Origin: Vitrella brassicaformis
Taxonomy: Eukaryota > Sar > Vitrellaceae
DNA length: 47,019 nt
NCBI GenBank assembly: GCA_001179505.1
Contig: CDMY01000460.1
Span: 2,960 to 49,978, forward strand
Direction of reading: 5' to 3'
Made by a program: the position numbers and the translations under genes. Positions 1 to 11,636 of this stretch are shown piece by piece. The stretch's first letter is position 1. Every line of letters starts with the position of its first letter. The notes under the pieces are model-generated. The model saw nothing but the letters and a program-made list of their open reading frames with translations. It was not told where the DNA came from and did not search any database.

Positions 1-140
1 ACCTTCTTAGGCCCTCCCACGCATCTGTCGCAGCCGGGCGTTGAAGTGGTTGAAGATGGATCTGCCAAGGGCCACTCGCGGTAGGCCTCTTGGTGGCTCT
101 CCCCGACAGATGTACCAGTGGCTTGGCCGAAGTTATGTTC
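1..140 (-). CDS. Exon-like fragment, diverged copy of an exon at about 4134-4212
   Basis: Read on the minus strand, bases 1-88 encode a peptide containing SGPWQIHLQPL and AATDAWEGL. The exon near 4134-4212 encodes almost the same peptide, and the DNA of the two stretches is nearly identical. The fragment touches the window edge, so its gene cannot be delimited. It is either the start of a tandem paralogue of the gene at 3797-4725 or a stray exon duplication. Function unknown. Confidence 0.35.
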
Positions 141-272
141 GCCTCCATCGATGAGCTCCTGGACACACAAAAAATGGTCACACAGATGAGAACGTGAGAA
201 TGACTTCATGTGTACATGCTCTCTCTTGACTCGCTTACCTGCTGCCCACGCAAACCGAAAGAAATTCTTTCA

Positions 273-354
273 GGATATAAGATGTAGACAGCGATATCCA
301 CTGCAGACAAACAGACAGAGACACAAGGGCAGATCACTTGATGCCTTTCTGTAC
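273..354. repeat. Dispersed repeat module, copy A
   Basis: This stretch contains a GATATAAGATGTAGACAGCG core followed by ATATCCACTGCAGACAAACAGACAGAG and then GGGCAGATCACTTG. The same order of blocks recurs at 823-905, 2890-2959 and 3023-3114, and weaker versions lie near 25003 and 25101. On the minus strand the block reads as a pyrimidine-rich tract, TCTGCAG, and a short open stretch, so it resembles a 3' splice site plus a mini-exon. Confidence 0.6.
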
Positions 355-822
355 CGTCCGCCTGCATCAAGATGCAACACAACAACGCGAGGAAGAAGAA
401 TCCGAATTGGCCGTTCTGTTATGTCAATTCGTGTGGGAATCGACGGCCACCTGCGCCACCGGCACTCGGGCCTTGGTGGCTGTCGTGCGTGTGGAAGATC
501 ATGATTCTGCACACAGACAGAGAAGTGGGAAGAGTTGCAGACACATCAATGGCAATTGTGTGCATGTTCCCGAGCAGCATGATGTATGCTCACCTGATGA
601 TAATGGTCAAGCCATCGCAGCAGCACAGCGGTATGGGGCTCTCGACTCCCTCGCTCTCTTAAATGACACCGGCAGCTCCTCCGAGTGAACGTCGAGCCAC
701 TGCAGGCACACGACACAACACAAGAGGCAATAGGTATGGATGGAAGAGTGTGTGAGCGGATGGTCTGTGTGTGTGCGCGTACATCGAGAAGGCCACAGAA
801 CTGTGTGTATTTCTGGGTCGTC

Positions 823-905
823 TCCTCTCGCGATATAAAATGTAAACAACGATATCACTGCAGACAATCAGACAGACGGAGACACGAGGCCGGGATCACT
901 TCTTT
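823..905. repeat. Dispersed repeat module, copy B
   Basis: It starts TCCTCTCGCGATATAAAATG and continues with AACAACGATATCACTGCAGA, a CAGACAGA tract and GGGATCACTT. It matches the copy at 3023-3114 best, including the CTCTCGCG flank that copy A lacks. No terminal inverted repeats or target-site duplications were recognised. Confidence 0.6.
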
Positions 906-1463
906 CTGTGTGCTTACGTACTGCACACTCCATGCCACTGGTGCTGCTCGCGGTGGCGCTGGCGGGGTGGTGATGGTGCCGCCCAGCTGTGGGCCCTTCT
1001 CGCCCGTGTCCTCGCCGCACACGTGCTCCCCCTTGCCCTGCTGGTCGTCTGTGGCGTCAGCGGACGGCTGCACGACAACAGACTCACCTACAAACAACCA
1101 GAACAGAAGAACCACACACGTGTCAGATGCAGGCAGGTAAGCAAATGTCATTCGTGCCTGGTCTTGCCGGCTCACCGTCGGCGGGGGGCTGAGGGCCGAT
1201 GAGCTCCCGAATGCTCCGGAAAGCCCTGTCCTCTCCCCAGCCTCGTCGACAACAGAACTAGCCATAGCCCCCACACCACTGCTACTGCGGCCGCCCTGCT
1301 CTCCTACGTCGCCCATGCGGCCCGCGTCCTCCTTGGCCTGCCTTGACTCGTCCTTCTCGGCCACGTCTGTCTTGCCTGGGTCTCCCCCGCGCTGCTCTGA
1401 GTCTTCCGACTCGGCGGGTGACGGTGCGATGCTGCTCTGGGTCGGCGATGGCGGCGGGAAGTC

Positions 1464-1712
1464 TCATCGGGGCTGCTGGACTGGTGCCGTGGTCGTCTTG
1501 CCCCTGGTGGCAAAGTTGGCGGCGGCCGGCTCGCTGATGAGATCCTCCACTGCGATGGTATCGGCCGGCTCGCCAAATAAGTCCTCCACCGCGATGGTAT
1601 CCTCCTGACCCTCTTCCCCCTCGACAATCCTGTCGCACTCCTTCCGGGCACCGGCGCCCATAGCACAGGCAGCTTTCATCATGTTCTTGCAGCAGCGGCG
1701 GCAGTAGTTCAT
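1464..1712 (-). CDS. Exon-like ORF with a duplicated acidic 13-residue unit
   Basis: An 82-codon minus-strand reading frame starting MNYCRRCCKNMMK is rich in cysteine and lysine at its beginning. It then carries two tandem copies of a 13-residue unit containing DTIAVEDL, encoded by a 39-bp tandem repeat at 1522-1599. It begins immediately after the stop that ends the Pro-rich exon at 1709-1942, in a different frame. It may therefore be a continuation of that gene displaced by an indel, or a separate gene. The protein is not recognised. Confidence 0.3.
   Translation of the reverse strand: MNYCRRCCKNMMKAACAMGAGARKECDRIVEGEEGQEDTIAVEDLFGEPADTIAVEDLISEPAAANFATRGKTTTAPVQQPR
1522..1599. repeat. 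39-bp tandem duplication inside a reading frame
   Basis: Two adjacent 39-bp units beginning CGGCCGGCTCGC and ending GCGATGGTA differ at only a few positions. The unit length is a multiple of three, so the minus-strand frame stays open through both copies and yields a 13-residue peptide repeat. Confidence 0.7.
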
Positions 1713-2536
1713 CCTTCTTCCTCTGTGGTAGGGGTAGCCGTGGCGTGCGGGCCCTCAGGGGCGCCGGGCGGGCTGGCGGGGACGGGATAGTGCCTCGGCA
1801 GCCCCTGGCTGGGCACTGGAGCCGGCGGGTGGATGAGAGGAGGTGCCGGCCATCCAGCCACGTAATGTTGACCTTGTTGAGCGTGAGACGGGTGCATGTG
1901 TTGATAGCAGGCGTGTGGCGGCGCCATCTCGCTGTTCTCACACTCGAATCGCAGAAAGGGAAAACTGATCAAACACCAATGGCAAGGAAGACACTGCATC
2001 ACGTGTGTGTAGATTCAAATGGCCATGTGGTGCTGCCTTACATGTGGCGCCATCCGTCTCGTATCGGCGCGGCTCACGCGGCCCTTGGTGCTCTCACTCG
2101 TGCTGACCTCACTGTCCGACACGAACACACCGCACTCCCGGATGTACTGCACCAATGCACACACACATACAAAAGAGAGACACGTGGTGAATGGCTTCTG
2201 CTGCGGTGAGTGCAGGCGCTCACATGTCGTGGTGCCGGTGATGTCATCGCGATGATCTCCTTTATTGCCAGCGAATCGAAGGCATTGAGTAGGTCCTCCC
2301 GTATCACCACATTGCCGACACAAAGTCGGCTCGACACGGCCACCATGTCGCCCATCTCCATTACCTTGGGCCACTCCTTGACGTCGTCGAGCGGCGTGAA
2401 TCGCACGCTCCCCTGCACCACTAGTGTCAGCGCCCGCATCAAATCGTGGCCAAACACCGCGATCAGGAGTGTCAGCTTCTCCTCCAGCTCCTTCTCGTCA
2501 ATGGCCTCGGGCCAAAGATCACATCCACCACATGGA
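1709..2536 (-). CDS. Unrecognised gene, three phase-consistent 3' exons
   Basis: Minus-strand exons at 2536-2224, 2146-2042 and 1942-1709 join in frame, with GT donors and AG acceptors, and end at a TGA. The first encodes a well-formed globular stretch (EAIDEKELEEKLTLLIAVFG, then DDVKEWPKVMEMGDMVAVSS). The second is short and Ser/Arg-rich. The last is dominated by Pro, His and Gln, suggesting a disordered tail. Exons further upstream (2.7-2.9 kb) are plausible but their phase could not be settled, so the start is unknown. I do not recognise the family. Reading continues in another frame at 1712. Confidence 0.45.
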
Positions 2537-2591
2537 CTGACATAAGAGAGAAAGGTGCGACACATGGACGGTTTCAATGTGTATGGGTGTC

Positions 2592-2622
<31 letters not shown>

Positions 2623-2889
2623 GTCCGCCCGCTTGATGAGTACAACTACATGCTCTATGTCAACACACGCATACAGACGGGTTTGGTGTGATGTGTGACG
2701 TGTCGTGGCCTGCTTACCGTCTCGTCGATATTCCTGTAGGTGTTTGGGCCGATAGGGGTTGGCTTCGAGTCCGCAACAGCCAAACACCAACAAAGGAAGA
2801 CACTGGCCGAAGGAGAAACTCCGTGGCTCTCATGCAGCCGGTGCAGGTCCGGTCGAGGCACGACGGGTCGATGGTGCAGGTGTACTGAC

Positions 2890-2959
2890 GGCGATATCTA
2901 GTGCAAAGACAAACAGACAGAGACACAAGGGCAGATCACCTGGAAGGTTTTCTGTACCG
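2890..2959. repeat. Dispersed repeat module, partial copy C
   Basis: It contains GCGATATCTAGTGCAAAGAC, an ACAGACAGAG tract, GGGCAGATCACCTGGAAGG and TTTCTGTACC. It lacks the TATAAAA part. It lies about 130 bp before copy D in the same orientation, so the two form a short tandem pair. Confidence 0.55.
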
Positions 2960-3022
2960 TGCATTCAGACCTGCCATGCATTCATCAGAGCTGGGAAATA
3001 TGCGGGGCCTGCGGGAAAGAAG

Positions 3023-3114
3023 TCCTCTCGCGATATAAAATGTAGACAGCGATATCCACTGCAGACAAACAGACACACAGAGACATAAGGCCAGATCACC
3101 TGGAAGCTTTGTGT
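3023..3114. repeat. Dispersed repeat module, copy D (most complete)
   Basis: It contains TCCTCTCGCGATATAAAATG, then TAGACAGCGATATCCACTGC, AGACAAACAGAC and CCAGATCACCTGGAAGCTTT. It is used here as the reference copy. On the minus strand it reads TTTGTCTGCAG followed by an open stretch encoding ISLSTFYIARG. Confidence 0.6.
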
Positions 3115-3386
3115 GTTCTGCGTACCTGCTTTTCTTCAACCCGCACACCCACTCAGAATACGACGACACCACCGTACCCACCAACCCCCCCAACCTCCCC
3201 ACCTTCTTGTGTATGTATGTGAAGCCTGTCTGCCCTTCTGGCTGCTTAAAAAACTTGCACCCAGCCATCGATACATCAATCCATCCGGAAAAACAGTCGC
3301 ACACACACTCTCACACCCCCACACACTCCGCCACCCATATATGTATTCGACACACACATCGACCATCTCGCTCCCCTCCCCCTCCC

Positions 3387-3640
3387 TCATTCAGCAGCAG
3401 CACCACTACCACATGCACTTCCACCACCGTCGGCCTTCCGCGGCTGTTCCCTCCTGCTCCTCGCCTCCTCCACCAGCTGCCGGAGGCTGAGCTGTGAAGC
3501 CTCCTCCGCCCTCGCCACCAGCTGGTCTATCTCCAGCCGCTTGGACTCATCCGGGTCCATGCCACCCTGAATGAGTCGGGCGGCCAGGGACAGGTCCCGT
3601 ACGGCCCTCTCCCCCCACTGCTCTTCGTGTGCAGACAGAC
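3387..3640 (-). CDS. Exon-like ORF, charged helical segment
   Basis: A minus-strand open stretch encodes ERAVRDLSLAARLIQGGMDP, then KRLEIDQLVARAEEASQLSL and a Ser/Gly/Ala-rich end before a stop at 3387. The heptad-like, charged composition suggests coiled coil. It lies just downstream of the gene ending at 3797 and could be a further exon of it, but the donor phase does not match, so I list it apart. Function unknown. Confidence 0.3.
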
Positions 3641-3796
3641 AGACAGACAGACGAACAGACAGACAGACTGACAGACTAACATGGGCACAGTGAAAAGACG
3701 ACGGAAAAAACAAAGCACAAGACCCAACATCATCCCACACAGGCAGCCATCCATCCATTCAGGCATCCATCCACACACAGGCAGCAATCCACTCAC

Positions 3797-4725
3797 TCAC
3801 TCAGGCAGGGTCAGCGAGGGATTCGACGCCCTCGTCGTTCTCGCACTCTCCCTCTCCCTCTGTGTCTCTGTCGATGAGGCCTCCTCCCGCCTGGCATCGG
3901 CCGCCGTCTCCTCCCGCGACTCGGCCTCGGGGTCGGGCACCAGGGTGGCCTTGCCGTTGACCATGCGCAAACCCCTAACTGAACAACACAGCCGCCAGAC
4001 AAACACCAGGAACACTTGGGCAATGATGAGCGGATGTTTCTTCATCCTGTGCCCGTTCTCACTTAGATGCTGCTGGTCATCGAAGTCTCCCTGGCGCTTC
4101 TCCTCGGCACTCAGGCCCGGCTGCACATGCAGAACCTTCTTCAGGCCCTCCCACGCATCTGTCGCAGCCGGGCGTCGAAGTGGTTGAAGATGGATCTGCC
4201 AAGGGCCACTCCACTTGAAGTTTTTGATGTCGTAGCATTTGGAGCAGGTGGCCTTGACCGTCTCGTTGTCAGGCACCAACGTCGCCACGGAGAACTGCTC
4301 CCTGCACATCACACACAGACACAGACCCATCGGGGGCCATGACGGACGCAATGTGTGTATCTCTGCCCACTTCAGGACTACATCTACGTGCTCGGTGCCG
4401 TTCGGGCCACTTTGGTCCTTGACCTGCTTCCGCAACATGTTGATGACGAAACCCGCCGCCTGCTCCCCCTGGTTGAATGCCGTGTCGTCGGAGGAGACGC
4501 CGTTCTCGTCAGCCGGCCACATGTGGATGCCGTGGGTGTGGTGTTGTCCCTGCCAGTGAGCTCCTAATGTACACACCCACACACATGAAGTACGCAGCAC
4601 GCGGGCAAGGTGAGTGTTGGTCATGCCGTAACTTACGAAGCTGAAGACGCGAACGGGTATGCCGGTGAGTTTCCACGTCATGTAGCACAGAGCGGCTCGT
4701 CCGCGTACTCGTCTGATAAACTACA
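3797..4725 (-). CDS. Unrecognised gene with a CxxC motif and one membrane segment
   Basis: Exon-like blocks on the minus strand run from about 4725 to 3797. They encode, in order, a stretch with MTWKLTGIPVRVFSF; a block with GIHMWPADENGVSS; a block with VKATCSKCYDIKNF (a CxxC pair) and the duplicated WQIHLQPL segment; and HPLIIAQVFLVFVWRLCC, a hydrophobic stretch long enough to span a membrane. An acidic, Glu/Arg-rich tail follows. The join at about 4638/4566 does not keep phase, so either an exon is missed or a base is lost there. No family recognised. Upstream candidate exons lie at 4.9-5.6 kb. Confidence 0.4.
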
Positions 4726-4919
4726 CAAACACCCCATTCGTGAGTGCCTGGGTTGGCGTCCCACCCCCGTCTCCTTCATTCCCTCCCTCACTTCGTTTTT
4801 CCACCACCTCTTGACTCAACGACCTGGCGAAGGCCGCAACTGACCAAGAAACATACACACACACACATACAAAGCAGTACAGCAATGTGGGAACACAAGC
4901 AGCGGCTCCCGTCAGCCCG

Positions 4920-5601
4920 TGTGCCTTCTTCCTTACCCTTGGGTCGCGGATTGAGGTATTTGTCGCGGACCTGCTGTGGGGTGAGCTTCTTCTTCTCGAC
5001 CTCCGCAGTGAACTCAGCGGCTGAGGGTACACACACACACACACACACACACACGCAGAGAGAGAGAGAGAGAGGGAGAGAGAGAGAGAATACACAGTCA
5101 CTCATCCCGCTTCCCCTCCTCTTCGTTTTCCCCGACCCTTTTTCGCTACTATGTCGCGTTTGCATATCTTGATGACCTATGTCCGGCTCAGCTTCGATTT
5201 CTTGACATGGACGTATAGAAAGTAGATGAAGGCATAGAGAACGGCGGTTGATAGTCTGATGAGTTCCCTATGCCTATCAATATCCCAATCGTTACATACA
5301 ACCTGGGAAGCCACACACACAGAGTGGAGACATAGCCGTGCTTTTTGTGTTCGTCTCCTTTGTGCTGGGGCTTACTTGACCTGTGACATTTTTGGATGGC
5401 CTTCTTGGTCAACCCCTCCAGCTCACCGACTGAGTATGCGCACACAGAGAGAATACACAGCTGCAACCCTCCCTCCTTCCCTCCCTCCCTCCCATGTGCG
5501 GCTGTTTGTGTACCTTCTTTGGCGGCTGCCTCGTCGCTGTACTCCTGGATGAGCTGGTCCATGGTCAGGCTTGCCACCTGAGACTCCATGGCGGCACACA
5601 T
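4920..5601 (-). CDS. Possible 5' exons of the preceding minus-strand gene
   Basis: Three open blocks look like exons: 5601-5514 (MESQVASLTMDQLIQEYSDE), about 5433-5386 (VGELEGLTKKAIQKC) and about 5021-4937 (AEFTAEVEKKKLTPQQVRDK). The first two join in phase; the third does not follow in phase without another exon. Another open block near 5300-5180 could encode a hydrophobic C-terminus. They read as one helical, charged protein but the gene model cannot be closed. Function unknown. Confidence 0.25.
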
Positions 5602-6745
5602 GGTCCTCCAAGCAGTCGGCCACTGTCTTCGAGAACGGCTGTGCGTTCAGCAGTGCTGAGCGACTGTGTTCATGTTGTCGACTAGGCCCAGCGAAATCAG
5701 CTTGCAGAAGCCTCTGACTGAGCAGCACAACAGAGAGTAAGAGGCTGAAAAGCAGACAAACGAGAGAGATTTCGAGCGGCGCGAGGGAAGCGAATGACGG
5801 TGTCGTCTGCCAGAACAAAGCTAACACGACACTCCTTAGTACCGTCTACCGTCCCGTCGCGCATGTGCGTGTCTTCTGGTTGGCGCAACCTCTCGGCCAG
5901 CTGCAAGACACAAAGACAAACTACTTAATCCATCGGTTCCTATGTCTTTTTTCCTCATTTTCTTTTTCTTTTTGTCGGATCAAGGGGTCGCATGTCTGAA
6001 CAGCAGCGAACGAAGACAATGAAGTGTGCAGTGAACACCAGACTCAATAAGGCACGTCCCAACCTCCTGACAAATGCGTCGAGAAAAGGAGACGGCGGAA
6101 ACGGACCGTGTCGTCTGCAGACAAACATGGCAAAAGGAGGCACATGAGCATACGCACAGCAACACAATACGTCATACATTCGCCCCTATACATCATCCAT
6201 ACACCACTCCATTTCCACAGCCAAGAGACACAACGCATAAGGTGTACCTGATGGAGGCCTCATGAGGCGAAAGAAAGGTGCGCGGGCCCTCTGCTGACAT
6301 CAGGCAGGCGCCAGGCAGGCCCCAGTCGCTTGGAAAAGGCGAGGCGCCACCTGCTGAGACGTTGCCCGGGGCACGGCGGCGGAGGAAGGAAGACACGGGG
6401 GACATCCGGACAAGTTGGGAGGCATGGGAGGGGATGAGGCGCGTTGAACAAGCCAACAACCATGCGAAAACAAGATAGAATGAAGGATCTGTGGCTGTGG
6501 GAAGGCTGGAAAGCCGAACGCGGCCGGAAATTGCAGAAACCGTCTTCAAATTTCATCGGTCTGTCGCCGTCTCATCGCGAAACTATTGTCGCGAAAAATC
6601 TCGCCGCACACGCATTTCGAAGGGGAAACGAAAACGACGGAAGGAACTTTGAAAGCATGAAAAGCCTTCAAGCCCCACAGTCGCTGCCCCCCGTCTCGCC
6701 CTCGTGTTTGACGGCGAAGCCTAGGGCGCTTTCGTCGTTTGCTCA
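5602..6745. other. Mostly non-coding stretch upstream of TPI
   Basis: No gene is convincing here. Short minus-strand open blocks at about 5906-5760 and 6165-6050 both contain an ADDTV peptide, from the related DNA strings GGTGTCGTCTGCC and CGTGTCGTCTGCAG. This hints at another small duplication. The last few hundred bases before 6746 must hold the TPI promoter, but no TATA or initiator element stands out. Confidence 0.4.
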
Positions 6746-8104
<1,359 letters not shown>

Positions 8105-8617
8105 TGAGTGACTGACCCTCCTGCCCTGCAATGCGAGGGCCACTGCAATGAGGGGATTCTTCGTGGTGGGGGTTCATAGCTCGTGTGCGTGTGGTTTTGA
8201 GGGATTTTTGACAGATCATGGTACCTGAGGAGTGCACAGTGGACAGGCCAATCGATTGAATGCACCATGTGTGTGTCTCTCTGTCCATCCATCCATCTAT
8301 CCAATCCATCCATCCATCAACATGACTACAACACACATTCGTTCGCCGCCCGTCCGTGCACCTGTCATGGTATGGGAAGACATGCATTGGACTAGGCATT
8401 ACACGCAGCTAAGCATCACATGCCACCGATCCATCAGCTCCCAAACCCTCCCCTCGACGGGAGCAGGGTTTTAGAAACCCTGAACCCCAGCGGAAGCTCG
8501 AGTGCTCAGCATTCACGCGCCTTTGCTGGTGGCAGTTTCGAATCCGCATCGCTTCTGCTAGGCAGTCTGCCGTGCAGACCTTGCTGAATCCGCTTTCAGT
8601 GGATCTGCCCATCGCTG
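8105..8617. other. Intergenic stretch between TPI and xylulokinase
   Basis: It holds a CCATC-rich microsatellite (about 8283-8320) and no supported reading frame. It should contain the TPI 3' end and the xylulokinase promoter; no clear AATAAA or TATA element was identified. Confidence 0.6.
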
Positions 8618-10822
8618 ATGGCTGACAGCGAGTCGCCTCTGTATCTTGGGCTGGATCTCAGCACACAGTCACTCAAAGCAGTCGTTATACGACAGGTGAA
8701 TGAATGCCCATCCAAGCCGACTCATGTCAAGCACGTGCCGTTTGCCTGTTTGCCCTCTGCAGGACACACTCGAGGTGGTGTGCAGCGCCCGCGTTGGCTT
8801 CGATGAGGATCTGCCGCACCACCGCACTGTCAATGGCGTCCATCTTGGCAATGAGGGCGAGGCGACATCGCCGCCGCTGATGTGGGTGGAGGCCATGGAG
8901 CTGGTGCTCGACAGACTCACAGAACAGCAGTGCCCTTTCCAACGCATCGGTACGTGCAGACCAGTCTGCGGCTCAGATTGACTTCTTCGTATGTACGCGC
9001 GTGTGTGCGCGCATGTGGTCGTGTCGCCAGTTGGTGTGTCTGGGTCGGGCCAGCAGCATGGGACTGTTTATTGGGCCAAGGGGGGAGAGCAGGCGCTCAA
9101 GGCGCTCGACAAGCAGCAGCAGAGCCTCACAAACCATTTTCGAAGGGCTTTTGCACTGGATGCGTCGCCCATCTGGATGGACACATCCACTTCTGGTGAG
9201 AAAACATCCGCACAATGGACATGTTTCCCTCCATCCACATGATCTCGATCTACCTTCCCTCTGCTGCAGCTGAGTGTCAGGCGATGGAGAATTCCATCGG
9301 CGGCCCTCTTGCACTGGCCGGCCTGACGGGCTCTCGAGCGTACGAGCGATTTTCAGCGCACCAGATACTGCGGCGTTTCAAGAGAGACTCTTCCTTAAGG
9401 CATCGCTGTGAACGGATCTCTCTAGTCTCATCCTTCGCCTGCTCACTGCTCGCCGGCAAATATGTCGATGTCGACTTTGCCGACGCATCAGGTACATGAG
9501 GAGCTGCGGAGAGGGTGCTGGAACGGGTGTGCTTTGCCCTCACTGCAGGGATGAACCTGATGGACATCAAGTCCCACCAGTGGCACCCATCCCTCGTGTC
9601 GTTCCTCGCCCAGTCCATCGGCACCGACCCGGCCCACCTGTCCGCCCTCCTCGGTGCATCCCCCACGCCCTCCTGGTCCGTCTGCTCAGTCATCGCCCCG
9701 CACTATGTGCACAAGTATGGCTTTGATCCGGGCTGTGAAGTGGTGGCCTGGTCGGGTGACAACCCCAACTCCATCGTGGGTCTGGGGCTGCTCAAGGAGG
9801 GCGATATGGCGGTGTCGCTCGGCACGTCAGACACTCTGCTGGCGGTCGTCAGAGAGCCCAAGGTGAAGGAAGCCGGTCTATGCATTGTCTGGCATTCGCT
9901 CATTCATTCATTGTGCGGATGTGGGGTGTCTGCAGGCATTGTCCATTGGTCACGTAATGGTCCATCCAGCGCTAGAGGGCGCGTACTTCATCATGCTGTG
10001 CTACTCGAATGGCGATATCACCAGGAAGAGTGTTAGGGATGAATTCGCAAAGTAAGCCGACTCACCCAGAGGCTGTGAATGCAGCCATCCATCCGTCTGT
10101 GATGGTGTTTGTCAAGCGGTGATTGGGTCGACTTTGCCCGTCTAGTCGAGAACCATCCGCCCGGCAACAACAGCCACATCGGCGTGTACCTGAGCACCAA
10201 CGAGTGCACTCCCCCGCTCGACAAGGGCCCTCCGCTGCGCTTCAAGGTGGACGACAGCGGCCACGCAAAGTCGGAGGACCGCTTTCCGAGCCCATGCATG
10301 GTACACACTAGGGAGCGCCTGTGCACAATGAGGCCAGCTCATGCCATTGTGCCTCTTCAAGTGCAGGATTGCCGTGCAGTGGTTGAGATGCGTGCCCTGG
10401 CGATGCATTCCCACCTGCAGCAGATCGCACCCTCACTCCTCCAGTCAGCAGCGCCCCCCTCCCCCTCTCGCTCATCACCCCGGCTGCTGCTGACTGGTGG
10501 GGCCTCATCCAGCCCCGCCATCCGACAGGTCTTTGCAGACGTCTTCCAGCGGCCGGTGACCATCCTCGACCGCCCAGACAGTGCGGCACTCGGCGCGGCG
10601 TACAGAGCACTGCATGCGTGTGAGAAGAGGAAGGATGGCGAGCAGTATGGGGAGATTGGTCTGTTTGATCGCATTGGTCGTGCCGGTGAGGTGACGGAGG
10701 AGCCGAAAAGGGAGAGCGGGGGCCTGTACCGCATGCTGGCTGGGGCGTATGGTGATGTGGAAGACATGTTGGTCAAGGAGAGGGGCCGAGTGACACAGCA
10801 AGAGCAGCGGGACGGCAAGTGA
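8618..10822 (+). CDS. XYLB: Xylulokinase (FGGY carbohydrate kinase)
   Basis: The enzyme phosphorylates D-xylulose with ATP to xylulose 5-phosphate, feeding the pentose phosphate pathway. Eight exons (8618-8695, 8763-8949, 9031-9195, 9270-9491, 9549-9862, 9936-10051, 10117-10300, 10367-10822) close in phase to about 573 residues, slightly longer than typical eukaryotic xylulokinase. Visible signatures: YLGLDLSTQSLKAVV at the start (first phosphate loop), VGVSGSGQQHGTVYW, LTGSRAYERFSAHQI, ERISLVSSFACSLLAGKY, DASGMNLMDI (expected to hold the catalytic Asp), VSLGTSDTLLAV and LLTGGASSSPAIRQVFADVF (ATP side). No leader is evident, so it is probably cytosolic. It ends in a charged tail of about 50 residues beyond the conserved SAALGAAYRALH helix. 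Assignment to xylulokinase rather than another FGGY kinase rests on the GQQHG and SRAYERF motifs. Confidence 0.95.
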
Positions 10823-11077
10823 CGGTCGTATTGTTGCAGTGCAGACTGGGCTCAGTGTCGTGTTGTGGTGACTGAGCGACGGTTTTGTGCTGTGTCGTGT
10901 CTGGATCTCTCACGTGAATTGATTGCTCCTTCGTCCGTCCACTTTCACGAACGCAAGCCAAAAAGAGCGCGCAGCCATTCAGCCATCACTCACTCACCAT
11001 CCATATCCATCCATCCATCCAGTCAGGTACTGGAGGCCACGCCAGGCAGACAGACACTCAGACATTCATTCAGCCAC

Positions 11078-11111
11078 TCACTCGAACTCCTTCATTCTGC
11101 AGACCAAACAC

Positions 11112-11145
<34 letters not shown>

Positions 11146-11592
11146 GCGCATTGTGGGTGTACGTGTGGTGTCGCACCTGGTTTTGATGGCGGGCAGCTCC
11201 TTGTCGACGGTGTTGATGATCCACGCGCGGATGGCCGGGTCGAGCTCCAGCTCAGCCTCTGCCCATGCCTTGGAGTCCTCGATGTGGTTGGCGAGATTCT
11301 TCATCAGCGCCACGTCTTGGTCACGGAGGCAATCCTGAATGATGACGCAATCAAGTGAATGATTAATTGACTGACTGCTTCTTGTTCACTCACCCACTCA
11401 CTCACTCACTCATGCACTCACCTTGGGGAGGGCGAGCAGTGCTTTGATCTGATTCACATCCACCTGCACAGCGACCAGCGCCTGCTGGTTGGGCGTGGGG
11501 ATGTGGGCAGGGCAAAGCAGGGAAAGCTCCTCCTCCATCAAACGCTTCAGTTGCTCGTTCTGCATGATTCGCACCACACGACACCGCTGCAC
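11078..11592 (-). CDS. Small unknown protein, three exons
   Basis: Exons 11592-11422 (or from the in-frame ATG at 11565), 11334-11177 and 11096-11078 join in phase to 106-115 residues. The protein is predicted mostly helical and acidic, with MQNEQLKRLMEEELSLL near the start, DSKAWAEAELELDPAIRAWI in the middle and a very short last exon encoding MKEFE. There is no signal peptide or membrane segment. It is divergently placed to the gene starting at 11637, with under 100 bp between the start codons, so the two probably share a promoter. The family is not recognised. Confidence 0.6.
11119..11144. repeat. GA microsatellite
   Basis: A run of GAGAGA lies inside the last intron of the small minus-strand gene. 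A similar GAGAGA run next to a CA run is at 5030-5090. Confidence 0.8.
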
Positions 11593-11636
11593 ACCACAAT
11601 GCCGGCGTGTTGGACTCGTTTAAACGTTCCGTTTAC

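Noticed and set aside
828-842. TATA box (CGATATAAAATG) as a promoter
   Set aside because: The same string recurs within the dispersed module in several places without a convincing gene start downstream on the plus strand.
2580-2625. TCTG repeat as a structured or regulatory element
   Set aside because: Simple TCTG/CAGA runs occur all over the window in introns and intergenic DNA, and this one has no special context.
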